Below, in pieces: positions 17,181-25,888 of a stretch of DNA of 64,000 bases. Source of the stretch: Micromonospora tulbaghiae (GTDB taxonomy: Bacteria; Actinomycetota; Actinomycetes; Mycobacteriales; Micromonosporaceae); contig NZ_FMCQ01000003.1 of assembly GCF_900091605.1 (NCBI RefSeq), forward strand, positions 556,495-620,494, in the 5' to 3' direction. Position numbers and translations under genes: made by a program. Under the pieces are notes generated by a model. The model saw only the letters and a program-made list of their open reading frames with translations. It ran no database searches and had not been told where the DNA came from. Positions within the stretch are counted from its first letter, which is position 1, and every line of letters starts with the position of its first letter.

Positions 17181-17762
17181 TCACCGGCGGGCTTCGTCGC
17201 CGGCCCGGTCCACCGCCTCGGGGTGGTCGACCGCCCGGATCGGCGCCGGGCGGTGCCGGACCAGGCTCGTCTCGCAGTGGTCGAGCCACCGCACCTCGGC
17301 CTCGGTCTGGAAGATCATCGCGTCCAGCACCAGCCGCCAGGGTAGATCCTCCGGCTTGTCGCTCGTGTACTTCAACCGGGTGAACTCCTGGAGCGCGCGC
17401 ATGGTGGCGGTGCGTTGGGTCTGCACCACCGACCGCACGTCGACGCCGGGGGTGGTCAGCGCCAGCGCCAGTTTGATGGACAGCTCGTCGCGAGGGCGGT
17501 CGGCGCGGCTGATCGGCGTGGCGAACCACAGCGCCAGGTCCGCCCGTCCGGCGTCGGTGATCTCGTACGGCCGCTGCCCGCTCTCGTTCTCCGGCAGCGG
17601 ACGGACCAGGCCGTCACGTTCCAGCCGGGCCAGCGTGGTGTAGACCTGTCCGATGTTCAGCGGCCAGGTCGACCCGGTGGACTCCTCGAACGCGGCACGG
17701 AGCTGGTAGCCGTACATCTGGCCGCGTTCGAGCAGGGCGAGCAGGCCGTGACGGATGGACAT
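17181..17762 (-). CDS. PadR family transcriptional regulator
   Basis: Winged-helix repressor of 193 aa with the PadR N-terminal domain (SIRHGLLALLERGQMYGYQL, then VYTTLARLERDGLV) and the C-terminal dimerisation helix region (about 90-175). The ATG at 17762 is chosen because a domain-proximal start fits the family and a strong promoter lies directly upstream. It heads the operon of the ABC exporter and likely represses it until an inducer, often the drug exported, binds. Confidence 0.92.
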   Translation of the reverse strand: MSIRHGLLALLERGQMYGYQLRAAFEESTGSTWPLNIGQVYTTLARLERDGLVRPLPENESGQRPYEITDAGRADLALWFATPISRADRPRDELSIKLALALTTPGVDVRSVVQTQRTATMRALQEFTRLKYTSDKPEDLPWRLVLDAMIFQTEAEVRWLDHCETSLVRHRPAPIRAVDHPEAVDRAGDEARR

Positions 17763-17769
17763 GACCGCG

Positions 17770-17798
17770 AGTATGCATACCTGGTATGCGCTACGCAA
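17770..17798 (-). promoter_or_regulatory. padR promoter with perfect inverted-repeat operator
   Basis: On the minus strand TTGCGT (17793-17798) and CATACT (17770-17775) are 17 bp apart. The spacer holds the perfect inverted repeat GCATACC-T-GGTATGC (17775-17789), overlapping the -10 by one base. The -10 ends seven bases before the ATG, so the transcript would be leaderless. Repressor binding here would block the whole padR-ABC operon. Confidence 0.75.
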
Positions 17799-17831
17799 CC
17801 GGAGGGCTCCACCGGGTGACCGGCGTCGCGC

Positions 17832-18386
17832 TCAGGCCGGGCGGCCCGGAAACGGAACGGTGACCGGCGTCACGCCAGCGGTGCGCCGCCAGCGGGTGGC
17901 GCGCAACGCGCAGTCGGTGAGCGCGGCGAGCGCGGTGTTCCGGTCCGCGCCGGTGGTGTGCGGCAGCGCGGCCCGCCAGTGCCCGGCCGTCCGCTCCTCG
18001 ATCTCCACCGCCAGGCGCAGCGCGCTCGCCCGGTCCGTCACCGGGTAGGGCAGCGCGTACCCGGCGCGGTCGGCGGGCACCTGCCCGGAGCCCTCGGCGA
18101 GTTGCAGCAGCAGCGCGTCGCGGCGGGACCGGTGGGCCGCCTCGGCGGCGCGGGCCGCCGTGCGCGCGGCCTCGGTCAGGTGCACGCCGATCACCCCGTA
18201 CGCCCAGATCGCCGCGTACTCGGCGGCGAGCGCGTCGGCGAGCGCGTTGGCCGGGCCGCTTGTCGGGTTCACGCTGTGCCGCCCGGGCATGGCCTCACGG
18301 CCCTCGCTCCGCTCGGTGCGTTCGCTCATGCCGTGCCGGTCGGGCATGGCCTCACGGCCCTCGCTCCGCTCGGTGCGTTCGCTCAC
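17832..18386 (-). CDS. Ferritin-like DUF4439 protein with repeat-derived N-terminus
   Basis: Helical ferritin-like domain of about 140 residues (ANALADALAAEYAAIWAYGVIG, later EERTAGHWRAAL and DCALRATRW). The GTG at 18386 overlaps the stop of the upstream lipoprotein gene (GTGA) and gives 184 aa, but the first 38 residues are two copies of a 19-residue unit ([14 protein letters not shown]...) encoded by a 57-bp tandem repeat. An in-frame GTG at 18272 directly after the repeats would give 146 aa and is probably the ancestral start. The pair resembles the Rv2844/Rv2843 genes next to rimP in mycobacteria. Function unknown. Confidence 0.8.
   Translation of the reverse strand: MSERTERSEGREAMPDRHGMSERTERSEGREAMPGRHSVNPTSGPANALADALAAEYAAIWAYGVIGVHLTEAARTAARAAEAAHRSRRDALLLQLAEGSGQVPADRAGYALPYPVTDRASALRLAVEIEERTAGHWRAALPHTTGADRNTALAALTDCALRATRWRRTAGVTPVTVPFPGRPA
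18273..18386 (-). repeat. Two tandem copies of a 57-bp unit at a gene junction
   Basis: Units 18330-18386 and 18273-18329 differ at only a few bases and each begins with TGAGCGAACGCACCGAGCGG after G or A. They stay in frame with the downstream gene and sit exactly between the overlapping stop of one gene and a GTG of the next. Confidence 0.9.
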
Positions 18387-18889
18387 TTCAGGGCCTCCAC
18401 GTGGGTCGCCCGCGCGGCGGCGATCGAGCCGAGCAGCGCGGCCCGCTCGGCCGGGGCCTCGGCGCACGCCTTGGCCGCGTTCGTCCGGCCCTCCTGCTCG
18501 GCCCGGCGCAACTCGGTGAGCACGGCGTCGGGCGCGGGCGCGCTCGCCGAGCCGGCGGCCGCCGGTGTGCCGGAGGGTGCCGGCCGGCCGATCACGCGGC
18601 GTAGCTCCTCGGCGTGCGCCCGGTGCGCGTCGGCGATCGGGGTGAGCCGCTCGGCCAGCGCCGGCGCGGCGGTGGCGGCGGCCCGGTAGCGGGCCTCCAG
18701 CGCGAGCGCCTCGGCGGCCAGCGGCTCCAGCGCGTCCGGTGCCGGTGGCTCCTTGTCACGGTCGAAAAGATCACAACCGGTCAGCGGCGCTGCCGCGCCG
18801 CCGAGCGCCACGAGCCCGCCGGCGCGCAGCAGCCAGCGCCGGGAATGCCCCGCTCTGACCTGGTCGGATGGTGTTCTGCCGATCCCCAC
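18383..18889 (-). CDS. Predicted Tat-exported lipoprotein
   Basis: 168 aa. [23 protein letters not shown] (residues 17-39) combines a twin-arginine pattern with a lipobox ending at Cys39, so export and lipid anchoring are likely. The rest is an alanine-rich helical segment with evenly spaced glutamates ([36 protein letters not shown]), compatible with a ferritin-like or coiled bundle. It is translationally coupled to the DUF4439 gene. GTG start is inferred. Confidence 0.75.
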   Translation of the reverse strand: MGIGRTPSDQVRAGHSRRWLLRAGGLVALGGAAAPLTGCDLFDRDKEPPAPDALEPLAAEALALEARYRAAATAAPALAERLTPIADAHRAHAEELRRVIGRPAPSGTPAAAGSASAPAPDAVLTELRRAEQEGRTNAAKACAEAPAERAALLGSIAAARATHVEALK

Positions 18890-19095
18890 CTGACAGAGTC
18901 AACACCATCCGCGCCGCCTCGTGGGGCAGGGTCTCGGTGCGCCGCCGGGTCCGTCGACGGCCACAAGCGTTACGCTCTGCGCAACCACCGGGCGCGGACG
19001 CCCCGGTGGCGCGCCGGTATGGCGGGCCGATCGCCCGCACCGGCCGAGGACAACACGGCCCGCGGGTCGTGGCAACAGCAGGAGAGGTGCGCGCA

Positions 19096-19746
19096 ATGAC
19101 GCAGCGTGGCCGTGCCACCCGGTCGACGGGGCCCGCCGGGCGGCCCCGCCGGTCCGACGGGCCCCGCGGCACGGACCGGAGCGGCGCACCCCGCGGCGAC
19201 CTCGCCGCCCGCCGCAACCGGCTGCGCGAGGTGATCGAACCGGTCGTCACGGCGGCCGGTTACGACCTGGAGGATCTCTCCGTCTCCCGCGCCGGCCGGC
19301 GGCACGTGGTGCGGGTGATCGTGGACGCCGACGGCGGGATCAACCTGGACGCCGTGGCGGACGTCTCCCGCGCGGTCTCGGCGGCGCTGGACGCGGCCGA
19401 GGAGGCCGGCGGCGACATCGTGGCCGGCGAGTACCAGCTGGAGGTCAGCTCACCCGGCGTGGACCGCCCGCTCACCCTGCCCCGGCACTGGCGGCGCAAC
19501 GCCGGGCGGCTGGTCAAGGTCACCGTCCGCGGCGACGCGGGGGACCGCCAGCTCACCGGCCGGATCACGGCCGCCGACGACGAACGCGTGGTGCTGGAGA
19601 CCGATGCCGGCCCCGCCGAACACCCGTACGCCGAACTCGGGCCCGGCCGGGTCCAGGTGGAGTTCAACCGCCTGGACGACCTGGCCGACGAGGACTTCGG
19701 TGACGACACCGACGACGACGAAGATCTGGAGGACGAGGAGAGGTGA
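19096..19746 (+). CDS. rimP: Ribosome maturation factor RimP
   Basis: 30S assembly factor of 216 aa. The N-terminal alpha/beta domain starts at [19 protein letters not shown] (about 42-60), [11 protein letters not shown] follows, and [11 protein letters not shown] (about 117-127) is the family signature before the SH3-like C-terminal domain. The first 35 residues are a basic, disordered extension and the last 20 are strongly acidic. GGAGAGG lies eight bases before the ATG. Its stop overlaps the nusA GTG. Confidence 0.95.
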   Translation: MTQRGRATRSTGPAGRPRRSDGPRGTDRSGAPRGDLAARRNRLREVIEPVVTAAGYDLEDLSVSRAGRRHVVRVIVDADGGINLDAVADVSRAVSAALDAAEEAGGDIVAGEYQLEVSSPGVDRPLTLPRHWRRNAGRLVKVTVRGDAGDRQLTGRITAADDERVVLETDAGPAEHPYAELGPGRVQVEFNRLDDLADEDFGDDTDDDEDLEDEER

Positions 19747-20786
19747 ACATCGACCTCGCGGCGCTGCGCGCCCTGGAGCGCGAGCGGGAGATCCCGTTCG
19801 ACACGATCCTCGCGGCGATCGAGACCGCGCTGCTGACCGCCTACCGGCACACCGACGGCGCCGAGCCGCACGCCCGGGTGGAGATCGACCGCAAGAGCGG
19901 GGCCGCCTCGGTCTACGCGCAGGAGCTGGACGCCGACGGCACGGTGACCCGGGAGTGGGACGACACTCCGCACGACTTCGGGCGGATCGCCGCCATGACC
20001 GCCAAGCAGGTGATCCTCCAGCGGCTGCGGGAGGCCACCGACGAGGTGCACTTCGGCGAGTACGTGGGCCGCGACGGCGACCTGGTCACCGGCGTGGTGC
20101 AGGCGCACGAGACCCGCCGGGAGAAGGGCATCGTCAGCGTCGACCTGGGCAAGCTGGAGGGTGTCCTGCCCCAGTCCGAGCAGGTCCCCGGCGAGCGGTA
20201 CGAGCACGGCGAGCGGATCCGGTGCGTGGTGGTGCATGTCGCCAAGGGCATGCGCGGCCCGCAGATCACGCTGTCCCGCTCGCATCCCGGGCTGGTGAAG
20301 AAGCTGTTCGCGCTGGAGGTGCCGGAGATCGCCGACGGCACCGTGGAGATCGGCGCGATCGCACGTGAGGCAGGTCACCGTACGAAGATCGCCGTGCGCT
20401 CGACCACGTCGGGCGTCAACGCCAAGGGCGCCTGCATCGGTCCGATGGGCCAGCGGGTCCGCGCCGTGATGAGCGAACTGCACGGCGAGAAGATCGACAT
20501 CATTGACTGGTCGGACGACCCGGCGACGTTCGTCGGCAACGCGTTGTCGCCGGCCAAGGCGCTGCGGGTCGAGGTGGTCGACCTGGCCACCCGTGCCGCA
20601 CGGGTGACCGTCCCGGACTTCCAGCTCTCGCTCGCGATCGGCCGGGAAGGGCAGAACGCCCGCCTCGCGGCACGCCTGACCGGTTGGCGCATCGACATCC
20701 GGTCCGACGCGGAGACCGCGGCACCGCAGAGCCGGGGCGGAGCTGATCACGTACCGGAGCCGGGCGGCGCGATCTCCGGCGGCTAG
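19743..20786 (+). CDS. nusA: Transcription termination/antitermination protein NusA
   Basis: RNA polymerase-bound elongation factor, 347 aa, the usual length for actinobacteria, which lack the E. coli acidic repeats. Order: NusA N-terminal domain (1-125), S1 domain (about 130-195, [19 protein letters not shown]), KH1 (about 225-285, [14 protein letters not shown]) and KH2 (about 295-345, [20 protein letters not shown]). Start GTG overlaps rimP by four bases. Confidence 0.97.
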   Translation: MNIDLAALRALEREREIPFDTILAAIETALLTAYRHTDGAEPHARVEIDRKSGAASVYAQELDADGTVTREWDDTPHDFGRIAAMTAKQVILQRLREATDEVHFGEYVGRDGDLVTGVVQAHETRREKGIVSVDLGKLEGVLPQSEQVPGERYEHGERIRCVVVHVAKGMRGPQITLSRSHPGLVKKLFALEVPEIADGTVEIGAIAREAGHRTKIAVRSTTSGVNAKGACIGPMGQRVRAVMSELHGEKIDIIDWSDDPATFVGNALSPAKALRVEVVDLATRAARVTVPDFQLSLAIGREGQNARLAARLTGWRIDIRSDAETAAPQSRGGADHVPEPGGAISGG

Positions 20787-20789
20787 GGG

Positions 20790-20795
20790 TAGACT
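20790..20795 (+). promoter_or_regulatory. -10 element of a predicted leaderless ylxR promoter
   Basis: GGGTAGACT contains TAGACT, which ends seven bases before the GTG at 20802. There is no ribosome site, so an internal promoter giving a leaderless ylxR-infB transcript is likely. Confidence 0.55.
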
Positions 20796-20801
20796 TACTC
20801 A

Positions 20802-21116
20802 GTGGCACGACGCGCGATGCCGGAGCGCACCTGTGTGGGCTGCCGGAAACGAGCGCCGGCCAGCGAGTTGTTGCGGGTCGTCGCGATCGGTGACGAGGCT
20901 GGTCACACCAGCCTCCGGCCCGATCCGGCCCGCAGACTGCCGGGTCGGGGAGCGAATATGCACCCTGATCCGGCCTGCTTCGCGCAGGCGGTGCGGCGTC
21001 GCGCCTTCGGGCGGGCACTGCGCCTCACCGGGGTTCCCGACCACGGTGCGCTTGCGGAGCACGTCGACGCGCAACCCCCGACGACCGGTCAAGCCCGACC
21101 GGTCGAGGGTCGCTAG
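20802..21116 (+). CDS. ylxR: YlxR family RNA-binding protein
   Basis: 104 aa. PERTCVGCRKRAPASELLRVV (7-27) and LPGRGANMHPDPACFAQAVRRRAFGRAL (about 46-73) match the DUF448/YlxR fold, a small basic protein found between nusA and infB across bacteria and linked to RNase P and nucleoid function in some species. The C-terminal 25 residues are unstructured. Start GTG is leaderless by prediction. Confidence 0.92.
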   Translation: MARRAMPERTCVGCRKRAPASELLRVVAIGDEAGHTSLRPDPARRLPGRGANMHPDPACFAQAVRRRAFGRALRLTGVPDHGALAEHVDAQPPTTGQARPVEGR

Positions 21117-21184
21117 CAAGGTAGGACGACCGACATGAGCACACGATGAAGTCCCTGAAATGACCAGGCTTCAAGTGCAGGAGT

Positions 21185-21216
21185 GAGGTCGCTGCGGGTG
21201 CTGCCCGCACGACCTC
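21185..21216 (+). promoter_or_regulatory. Stable hairpin in the ylxR-infB gap
   Basis: GAGGTCG (21185-21191) pairs with CGACCTC (21210-21216), and GCGGG (21194-21198) with CCCGC (21204-21208) around a five-base loop, with a small bulge. It ends five bases before the infB ribosome site GAGGAG (21222-21227). No T-run follows, so translational or processing control is more likely than termination. Confidence 0.65.
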
Positions 21217-21231
21217 GGAGTGAGGAGTGCA

Positions 21232-24200
21232 GTGGCAGGAAAGGCCCGCGTACACGAGCTTGCCAAGGAGCTCGGGGTCGAAAGTAAGACCGTTCTCGCC
21301 AAGCTCAAGGAAATGGGCGAGTTCGTGAAGTCCGCGTCCAGCACCGTCGAGGCGCCCGTCGCCCGGCGGCTGCGTAGCGCGTTCGTAGCCGGTTCGTCGG
21401 CGCCAGCCGGCCCGCCGGCTGCCGCGCCCAGTGGCCCGGCACCGACCCCGACGTCCACCCCGACCCCGGGTGCCCCCCGGGTCTCGGCCAGGCCGATGCC
21501 GCCCCGGCGGCCGACTGCGCCGACCCCTGGACCGAAGCCCAAGGGCCCGGTCCCCGGCCCGCCGCAGCCGGCGACCCCGGTCGCCAAGCCGGCGAGCGCG
21601 CACGACATCGAAGTGGCGGCCGCCGAAGCGCGTGCCGCCGCGCTCAAGGCTGAGCAGGAGGCCGCGGTCAAGGCCGCCCAGGCCGCCCGCCAGCAGCAGC
21701 GCGAGACCGTACGCCGGGAGCCTCCGGCCGAGGGCGGTCCCCGCCCCGGTCCGCGGCCCGGCCCGAACGCCATGCCGCCGCGTCCGGGTTCCCCGGCCGC
21801 CGGTCGTCCCGGCGGTCCGGGTCAGGGTCAGGGCCCCGGTGGCCGTCCCGGCGGTCGTCCGCCGGCGCGCGGCGCCGGTAACAACCCGTTCGGTATCCAG
21901 GGCGGCCAGCAGCAGCGGCCCCCGGCCGCCGGTGCGGGCGGTCCCCGTCCCAGCCCGGCCGGCATGCCGCCGCGGCCCAGCCCGGCGTCGATGCCGCCGC
22001 GGCCGAGCCCGGCCTCGATGCCGAGCCAGCGCCCGACCACCGGCCGCCCCGGCGGCCCCGGTGGCGGTCGTGGCGGACCCGGTGGAGGCGCCGGTCGTCC
22101 CGGCGGTCCCGGCGGCGGTGGCGGTGGCTACCGCGGCGGACCCGGTGGTGGTGGCGGCGGTGGCGGTGGCTACCGCGGCGGACCCGGTGGTGGCGGTGGC
22201 GGTGGCGGTGGCTACCGCGGCGGTCCCGGCGGCGGTGGCGGTGCTCCCGGCGGTGGTTTCCGTCCGGGTGGTCCGGTCGGCGGCGGTGGCCGTCCCGGCG
22301 GCGGCGGCCGTGGCCGTGGCGGTGGCGCGGCGGGTGCCTTCGGGCGTCCGGGCGGCCGGCCGACCCGCGGTCGCAAGTCCAAGAAGCAGCGCAGACAGGA
22401 GTTCGACAACCTGTCGGCCCCGACCATGTCCTCGGGCGCGCCCCGCGGTCAGGGTCAGGTCGTCCGGTTGTCCCGTGGCGCCTCGCTGTCGGACTTCGCC
22501 GACAAGATCAACGCCAACCCGGGTTCGCTGGTCCAGGAGATGTTCAACCTGGGCGAGATGGTGACGGCGACCCAGTCGTGCTCCGACGAGACCCTGCAGC
22601 TGCTGGGTGAGCACCTCGGCTTCGACGTGCAGATCGTCAGCCCGGAGGACGAGGACCGCGAGCTGCTCGCGCAGTTCAACATCGACCTCGACGCCGAGGT
22701 CGCGGCGGACCGCCTGGTCAGCCGTGCGCCGGTGGTGACCGTCATGGGTCACGTCGACCACGGTAAGACCAAGCTGCTCGACGCGATCCGCAAGGCGAAC
22801 GTGGTGGCCGGCGAGGCGGGTGGCATCACCCAGCACATCGGCGCCTACCAGGTCCACGTCCCGCACGAGGGCGAGGACCGCGCGGTGACGTTCATCGACA
22901 CCCCGGGTCACGAGGCGTTCACCGCCATGCGTGCCCGTGGTGCCCAGGTCACGGACATCGTGATCCTGGTGGTCGCGGCCGACGACGGCGTCATGCCGCA
23001 GACCATCGAGGCGCTCAACCACGCCAAGGCGGCGGACGTGCCGATCGTGGTCGCGGTCAACAAGGTCGACAAGCCCGAGGCGAACCCGGACAAGGTCCGC
23101 CAGCAGCTGACCGAGTACGGCCTGGTCGCCGAGGAGTACGGCGGCGACACCATGTTCGTCAACGTGGCGGCCAAGCCCGGCATCGGCATCGAGGAACTGC
23201 TCGAGGCCGTGCTGCTGACCGCCGACGCGTCGCTGGAGCTGACCGCTCCGATCGACGGGCCGGCGCAGGGTGTCGCGATCGAGGCGCACCTGGACAAGGG
23301 CCGTGGCGCGGTGGCGACCGTGCTGGTGCAGAAGGGCACCCTGCGTGCCGGTGACTCGATCGTCGCCGGTGGGGCGCACGGCCGCGTGCGGGCCATGCTG
23401 GACGAGAACGGCAAGCCGGTCGATTCGGCCGGTCCGGCGCGTCCGGTCATGGTGCTGGGTCTGACCACGGTGCCGGGTGCGGGTGACACCTTCCTGGCCG
23501 CCGAGGACGACCGCACCGTGCGGCAGATCGCCGAGCAGCGTCAGGCGCGGAGGCGGGCGGCGTCGTTCGCCAACTCCCGTGGCCGGGCCACTCTCGAGAC
23601 GCTCATGGAGCAGCTCAAGGAGGGCGAGAAGACCTCGCTCAACCTGGTGCTCAAGGGCGACGTCTCCGGTTCCGTGGAGGCGCTCGAGGACGCGCTGTTC
23701 AACCTCGACATCCCGGAGGAGGTCCAGCTTCGGATCATCCACCGGGGCGTGGGCGCGATCACCGAGAGCGACGTCATGCTCGCGAGCGCCTCGTCCGAGG
23801 CGGTCACGATCATCGGCTTCAACGTGCGGGCCTCGAACAAGGTCCGCGAGATGGCCGACCGCGAGGGCGTGGAGATCCGGTACTACACCGTCATCTACCA
23901 GGCCATCGAGGAGATCGACGCCGCGCTCAAGGGCCTGCTCAAGCCGGAGTACGAGGAGGTCGAGCTGGGCACCGCGGAGATCCGCGACGTCTTCCGCTCG
24001 TCCAAGATCGGCAACATCTCCGGCTGTATCGTCCGGTCCGGCCTCATCCGCCGCAACGCCAAGGCGCGGCTGCTGCGGGACGGGGCGGTCGTGGCGGACA
24101 ACCTCACGATCAGCTCCTTGAAGCGGTTCAAGGACGACGCGACCGAGGTCCGCGAGGGCTTCGAGTGTGGTCTGACGCTGGGCGGCTACAACAACGTCCA

Positions 24201-24252
24201 GGTCGGCGACGTCATCGAGACGTTCGAGATGCGCGAGAAGCCGCGCGCCTGA
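21232..24252 (+). CDS. infB: Translation initiation factor IF-2
   Basis: GTPase that brings initiator tRNA to the 30S subunit. At 1006 aa it is long, as in other actinomycetes. The GTG start gives the family N-terminus [15 protein letters not shown] (IF2_N), preceded by GAGGAG. Residues about 55-395 are a low-complexity Pro/Gly/Arg region with tandem glycine repeats. A second IF2_N-like segment ([24 protein letters not shown]) lies near 420-445. The GTPase domain has GHVDHGKT near 505, DTPGHE near 560 and NKVD near 613, followed by domains II-IV. It ends in a strong terminator. Confidence 0.97.
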   Translation: MAGKARVHELAKELGVESKTVLAKLKEMGEFVKSASSTVEAPVARRLRSAFVAGSSAPAGPPAAAPSGPAPTPTSTPTPGAPRVSARPMPPRRPTAPTPGPKPKGPVPGPPQPATPVAKPASAHDIEVAAAEARAAALKAEQEAAVKAAQAARQQQRETVRREPPAEGGPRPGPRPGPNAMPPRPGSPAAGRPGGPGQGQGPGGRPGGRPPARGAGNNPFGIQGGQQQRPPAAGAGGPRPSPAGMPPRPSPASMPPRPSPASMPSQRPTTGRPGGPGGGRGGPGGGAGRPGGPGGGGGGYRGGPGGGGGGGGGYRGGPGGGGGGGGGYRGGPGGGGGAPGGGFRPGGPVGGGGRPGGGGRGRGGGAAGAFGRPGGRPTRGRKSKKQRRQEFDNLSAPTMSSGAPRGQGQVVRLSRGASLSDFADKINANPGSLVQEMFNLGEMVTATQSCSDETLQLLGEHLGFDVQIVSPEDEDRELLAQFNIDLDAEVAADRLVSRAPVVTVMGHVDHGKTKLLDAIRKANVVAGEAGGITQHIGAYQVHVPHEGEDRAVTFIDTPGHEAFTAMRARGAQVTDIVILVVAADDGVMPQTIEALNHAKAADVPIVVAVNKVDKPEANPDKVRQQLTEYGLVAEEYGGDTMFVNVAAKPGIGIEELLEAVLLTADASLELTAPIDGPAQGVAIEAHLDKGRGAVATVLVQKGTLRAGDSIVAGGAHGRVRAMLDENGKPVDSAGPARPVMVLGLTTVPGAGDTFLAAEDDRTVRQIAEQRQARRRAASFANSRGRATLETLMEQLKEGEKTSLNLVLKGDVSGSVEALEDALFNLDIPEEVQLRIIHRGVGAITESDVMLASASSEAVTIIGFNVRASNKVREMADREGVEIRYYTVIYQAIEEIDAALKGLLKPEYEEVELGTAEIRDVFRSSKIGNISGCIVRSGLIRRNAKARLLRDGAVVADNLTISSLKRFKDDATEVREGFECGLTLGGYNNVQVGDVIETFEMREKPRA
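22129..22242 (+). repeat. 42-bp tandem repeat within infB
   Basis: Tyrosine codons recur exactly 42 bases apart (22129, 22171, 22213), marking three copies of a 14-residue unit YRGGPGG plus a glycine run. The repeats are in frame, so copy-number changes would alter only the disordered IF-2 linker. Confidence 0.85.
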
Positions 24253-24275
24253 GAACCACGCGTACGACCGGCCGG

Positions 24276-24301
24276 CGGCCGGGGCCTTCGGGCCCCGGCC
24301 G
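24276..24301 (+). terminator. Terminator after infB
   Basis: An 11-bp perfect GC stem (24276-24286 with 24291-24301) closed by a TTCG tetraloop, 24 bases after the infB stop. No T-run, as usual in high-GC actinomycetes. Confidence 0.8.
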
Positions 24302-24321
24302 TCGCCGTTTCCGCAGGCTGC

Positions 24322-24327
24322 GACAAT
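24322..24327 (+). promoter_or_regulatory. -10 element for the TRM11-like gene
   Basis: GACAAT ends eight bases before GTG 24335. With the terminator just upstream it indicates a separate, near-leaderless transcript. Confidence 0.5.
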
Positions 24328-24334
24328 CTCCGGC

Positions 24335-25378
24335 GTGATCCGGTATGCGCTGCTCCTCGCCCCCTCCGCCAACCGCGTCTACGCCGACGCGGCGGCCCGG
24401 CTTGCGCGTGCCGAACTGGCCGTGTTCGCCGGGTCCGGCGTACTCGACGTCGTACCGGCCGACGCGGAGGTGACCCGGATCGGCGGGGTGGAGTACCTGA
24501 CGTTCACCACCGACGGACCCGGGCTGGGCGGGCGGGACCTGGCTCACCTGGCGAACCTGTCGGCGGCGTACGCGCTGTTCGAGCGGGTGGGCGAGGACCT
24601 GCTCCGGCCGGTGCCGCTGTGTCCGCTGGCCCGGTACGACTCCGACCTGATCACCATTCCCAAGTACGCCGGCAAGACCAACGAGCAGTTCACCCGGCTG
24701 CTGCTCAACGTCACTGTGCTCGCCTCCGCCGCCGCGCCGCGGATGCTGGACGGGCCGGTGGTGGTGCTGGACCCGCTCTGCGGCCGGGGCACCACGCTCA
24801 ACCAGGCGCTGATGTACGGCTACGACGGCATCGGCATCGAGCGTGACAGTCAGGACGTGGAGGCGTACGCGGCGTTCCTGCGTACCTGGCTGCGCCGCAA
24901 GCGGCTCAAGCACACCGCCGAGTCGACGTCGGTGCGCCGGGACCGCAAGCTGGTCGCCCGCCGGTTCGAGGCCGTCGTCGCACCGTCGCGGGACGAGCAC
25001 CGGGCCGGCGCCACGCAGCGGATCACAGTGCTGAACACCGACACCACCCGGGCCCGCGAGGCGTTGCGCGCCCGCTGCGCCGACGTGATCGTCACCGACG
25101 CGCCGTACGGGGTGGCGCACGGCAGCCGTACCGGTCAGGGGTTGTCCCGCAGCCCGCTGGAGCTGCTCACCGCCGCCGTGCCGGTGTGGCGGGAGCTGCT
25201 GCGCCCGGGTGGCGCGCTCGGGCTGTCCTGGAACACGCACGTGGCGCCGCGGGCGCAGGCGGAGGCGGTGCTGGCCGACGCCGGGCTGCGGGTGCTCGAC
25301 GGCCCCGGCTTCGGTGACTTCGCACACCGGGTCGACCAGGCGATCGAGCGGGACGTGCTGGTGGCGGTCGCGCCTTAA
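24335..25378 (+). CDS. TRM11-like SAM-dependent methyltransferase
   Basis: 347 aa. LDPLCGRGTTLNQALMYGYDGIGIE (about 144-168) is the SAM-binding motif I region and VTDAPYGVAHG (about 253-263) matches the (D/N)PPY-type catalytic motif IV of tRNA guanine-N2 and DNA methylases, with Ala in place of one Pro. The N-terminal 110 residues may bind RNA. The gene sits between infB and DUF503/rbfA, among RNA-processing genes, so an RNA substrate is likely, but this is inference. Upstream it is isolated from infB by a terminator. Confidence 0.75.
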   Translation: MIRYALLLAPSANRVYADAAARLARAELAVFAGSGVLDVVPADAEVTRIGGVEYLTFTTDGPGLGGRDLAHLANLSAAYALFERVGEDLLRPVPLCPLARYDSDLITIPKYAGKTNEQFTRLLLNVTVLASAAAPRMLDGPVVVLDPLCGRGTTLNQALMYGYDGIGIERDSQDVEAYAAFLRTWLRRKRLKHTAESTSVRRDRKLVARRFEAVVAPSRDEHRAGATQRITVLNTDTTRAREALRARCADVIVTDAPYGVAHGSRTGQGLSRSPLELLTAAVPVWRELLRPGGALGLSWNTHVAPRAQAEAVLADAGLRVLDGPGFGDFAHRVDQAIERDVLVAVAP

Positions 25379-25405
25379 TCGCGTGCCGGGGTGCGCCGCC
25401 CGGCG

Positions 25406-25411
25406 TACCGT
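25406..25411 (+). promoter_or_regulatory. -10 element for the DUF503 gene
   Basis: TACCGT ends nine bases before GTG 25420, predicting a two-base leader. Confidence 0.45.
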
Positions 25412-25419
25412 TGCTCGCC

Positions 25420-25713
25420 GTGTATACCGGAACCGCGCTGTTCGACCTGTTGCTCCCGGGTGACTCCCGGTCCCTGAAGGCCAAGCGGTCCTACGTCCGG
25501 CCGATCGTCGCCGCGCTGCGCAAGTTCGAGGTCTCCGCCGCCGAGGTGGGGGCGCTGGACCTGCACGGCCGGGCGGAGATCGGGGTGGCCGTGGTGGCCG
25601 CCGAGCCGGCTCACGTCCGCGAGGTGCTCGACTCCTGCGAGCGGCTGATCGCCGCCCGCCCGGAGACCGAGCTGCTGTCGGTGCGCCGCCGCCTGCACGG
25701 CGCGGACGACTGA
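25420..25713 (+). CDS. DUF503 family protein (YlxP-like)
   Basis: 97 aa ferredoxin-like domain with the family pattern of an N-terminal strand (TALFDLLLPGDSRSLKAKR), a helix (VRPIVAALRKFEVSAAEV) and a second strand/helix unit ending in LLSVRRRLHG. YlxP/DUF503 genes are regularly found between infB and rbfA; function unknown, probably ribosome-related by context. A TTG at 25411 is an alternative start but lies in the -10. Confidence 0.88.
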   Translation: MYTGTALFDLLLPGDSRSLKAKRSYVRPIVAALRKFEVSAAEVGALDLHGRAEIGVAVVAAEPAHVREVLDSCERLIAARPETELLSVRRRLHGADD

Positions 25714-25888
25714 CGGCGCGGCACTCCGGCCGTGCCGCGCGGGCGCCGGCCGGGCGCGGGTAGTGTTCTTCAGCGTTGGGCGGTCGGACCCGGCGGCGCC
25801 CACGCGCCCGCCGTCTCCGGCCGACGACGCCGGATCGCACGGGGATCCGGCGTCGTCGTGGGTAAAGGTGATCCCGGAGGTGGGGGAC

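Noticed and set aside
13725..17345. 1206-codon open frame on the plus strand across the ABC transporter genes
   Set aside because: Amino-acid composition (Gln, His, Arg, Gly) is typical of an antisense shadow; the minus strand encodes a complete ATPase and permease with all motifs.
18960..19095. Possible rimP promoter with TTACGCT near 18970
   Set aside because: No matching -35 at normal spacing and the distance to the start is long; left out as a feature.
22060..22330. Possible CRISPR-like or minisatellite array
   Set aside because: The repeats are contiguous, in frame and encode glycine-rich IF-2 linker; there are no spacers.
21025..24372. Very long open frame on the strand opposite infB
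   Set aside because: It mirrors the GC-rich infB codons, has no start context or family motif, and consists of low-complexity Thr/Ala/Arg runs. infB on the plus strand is unambiguous.
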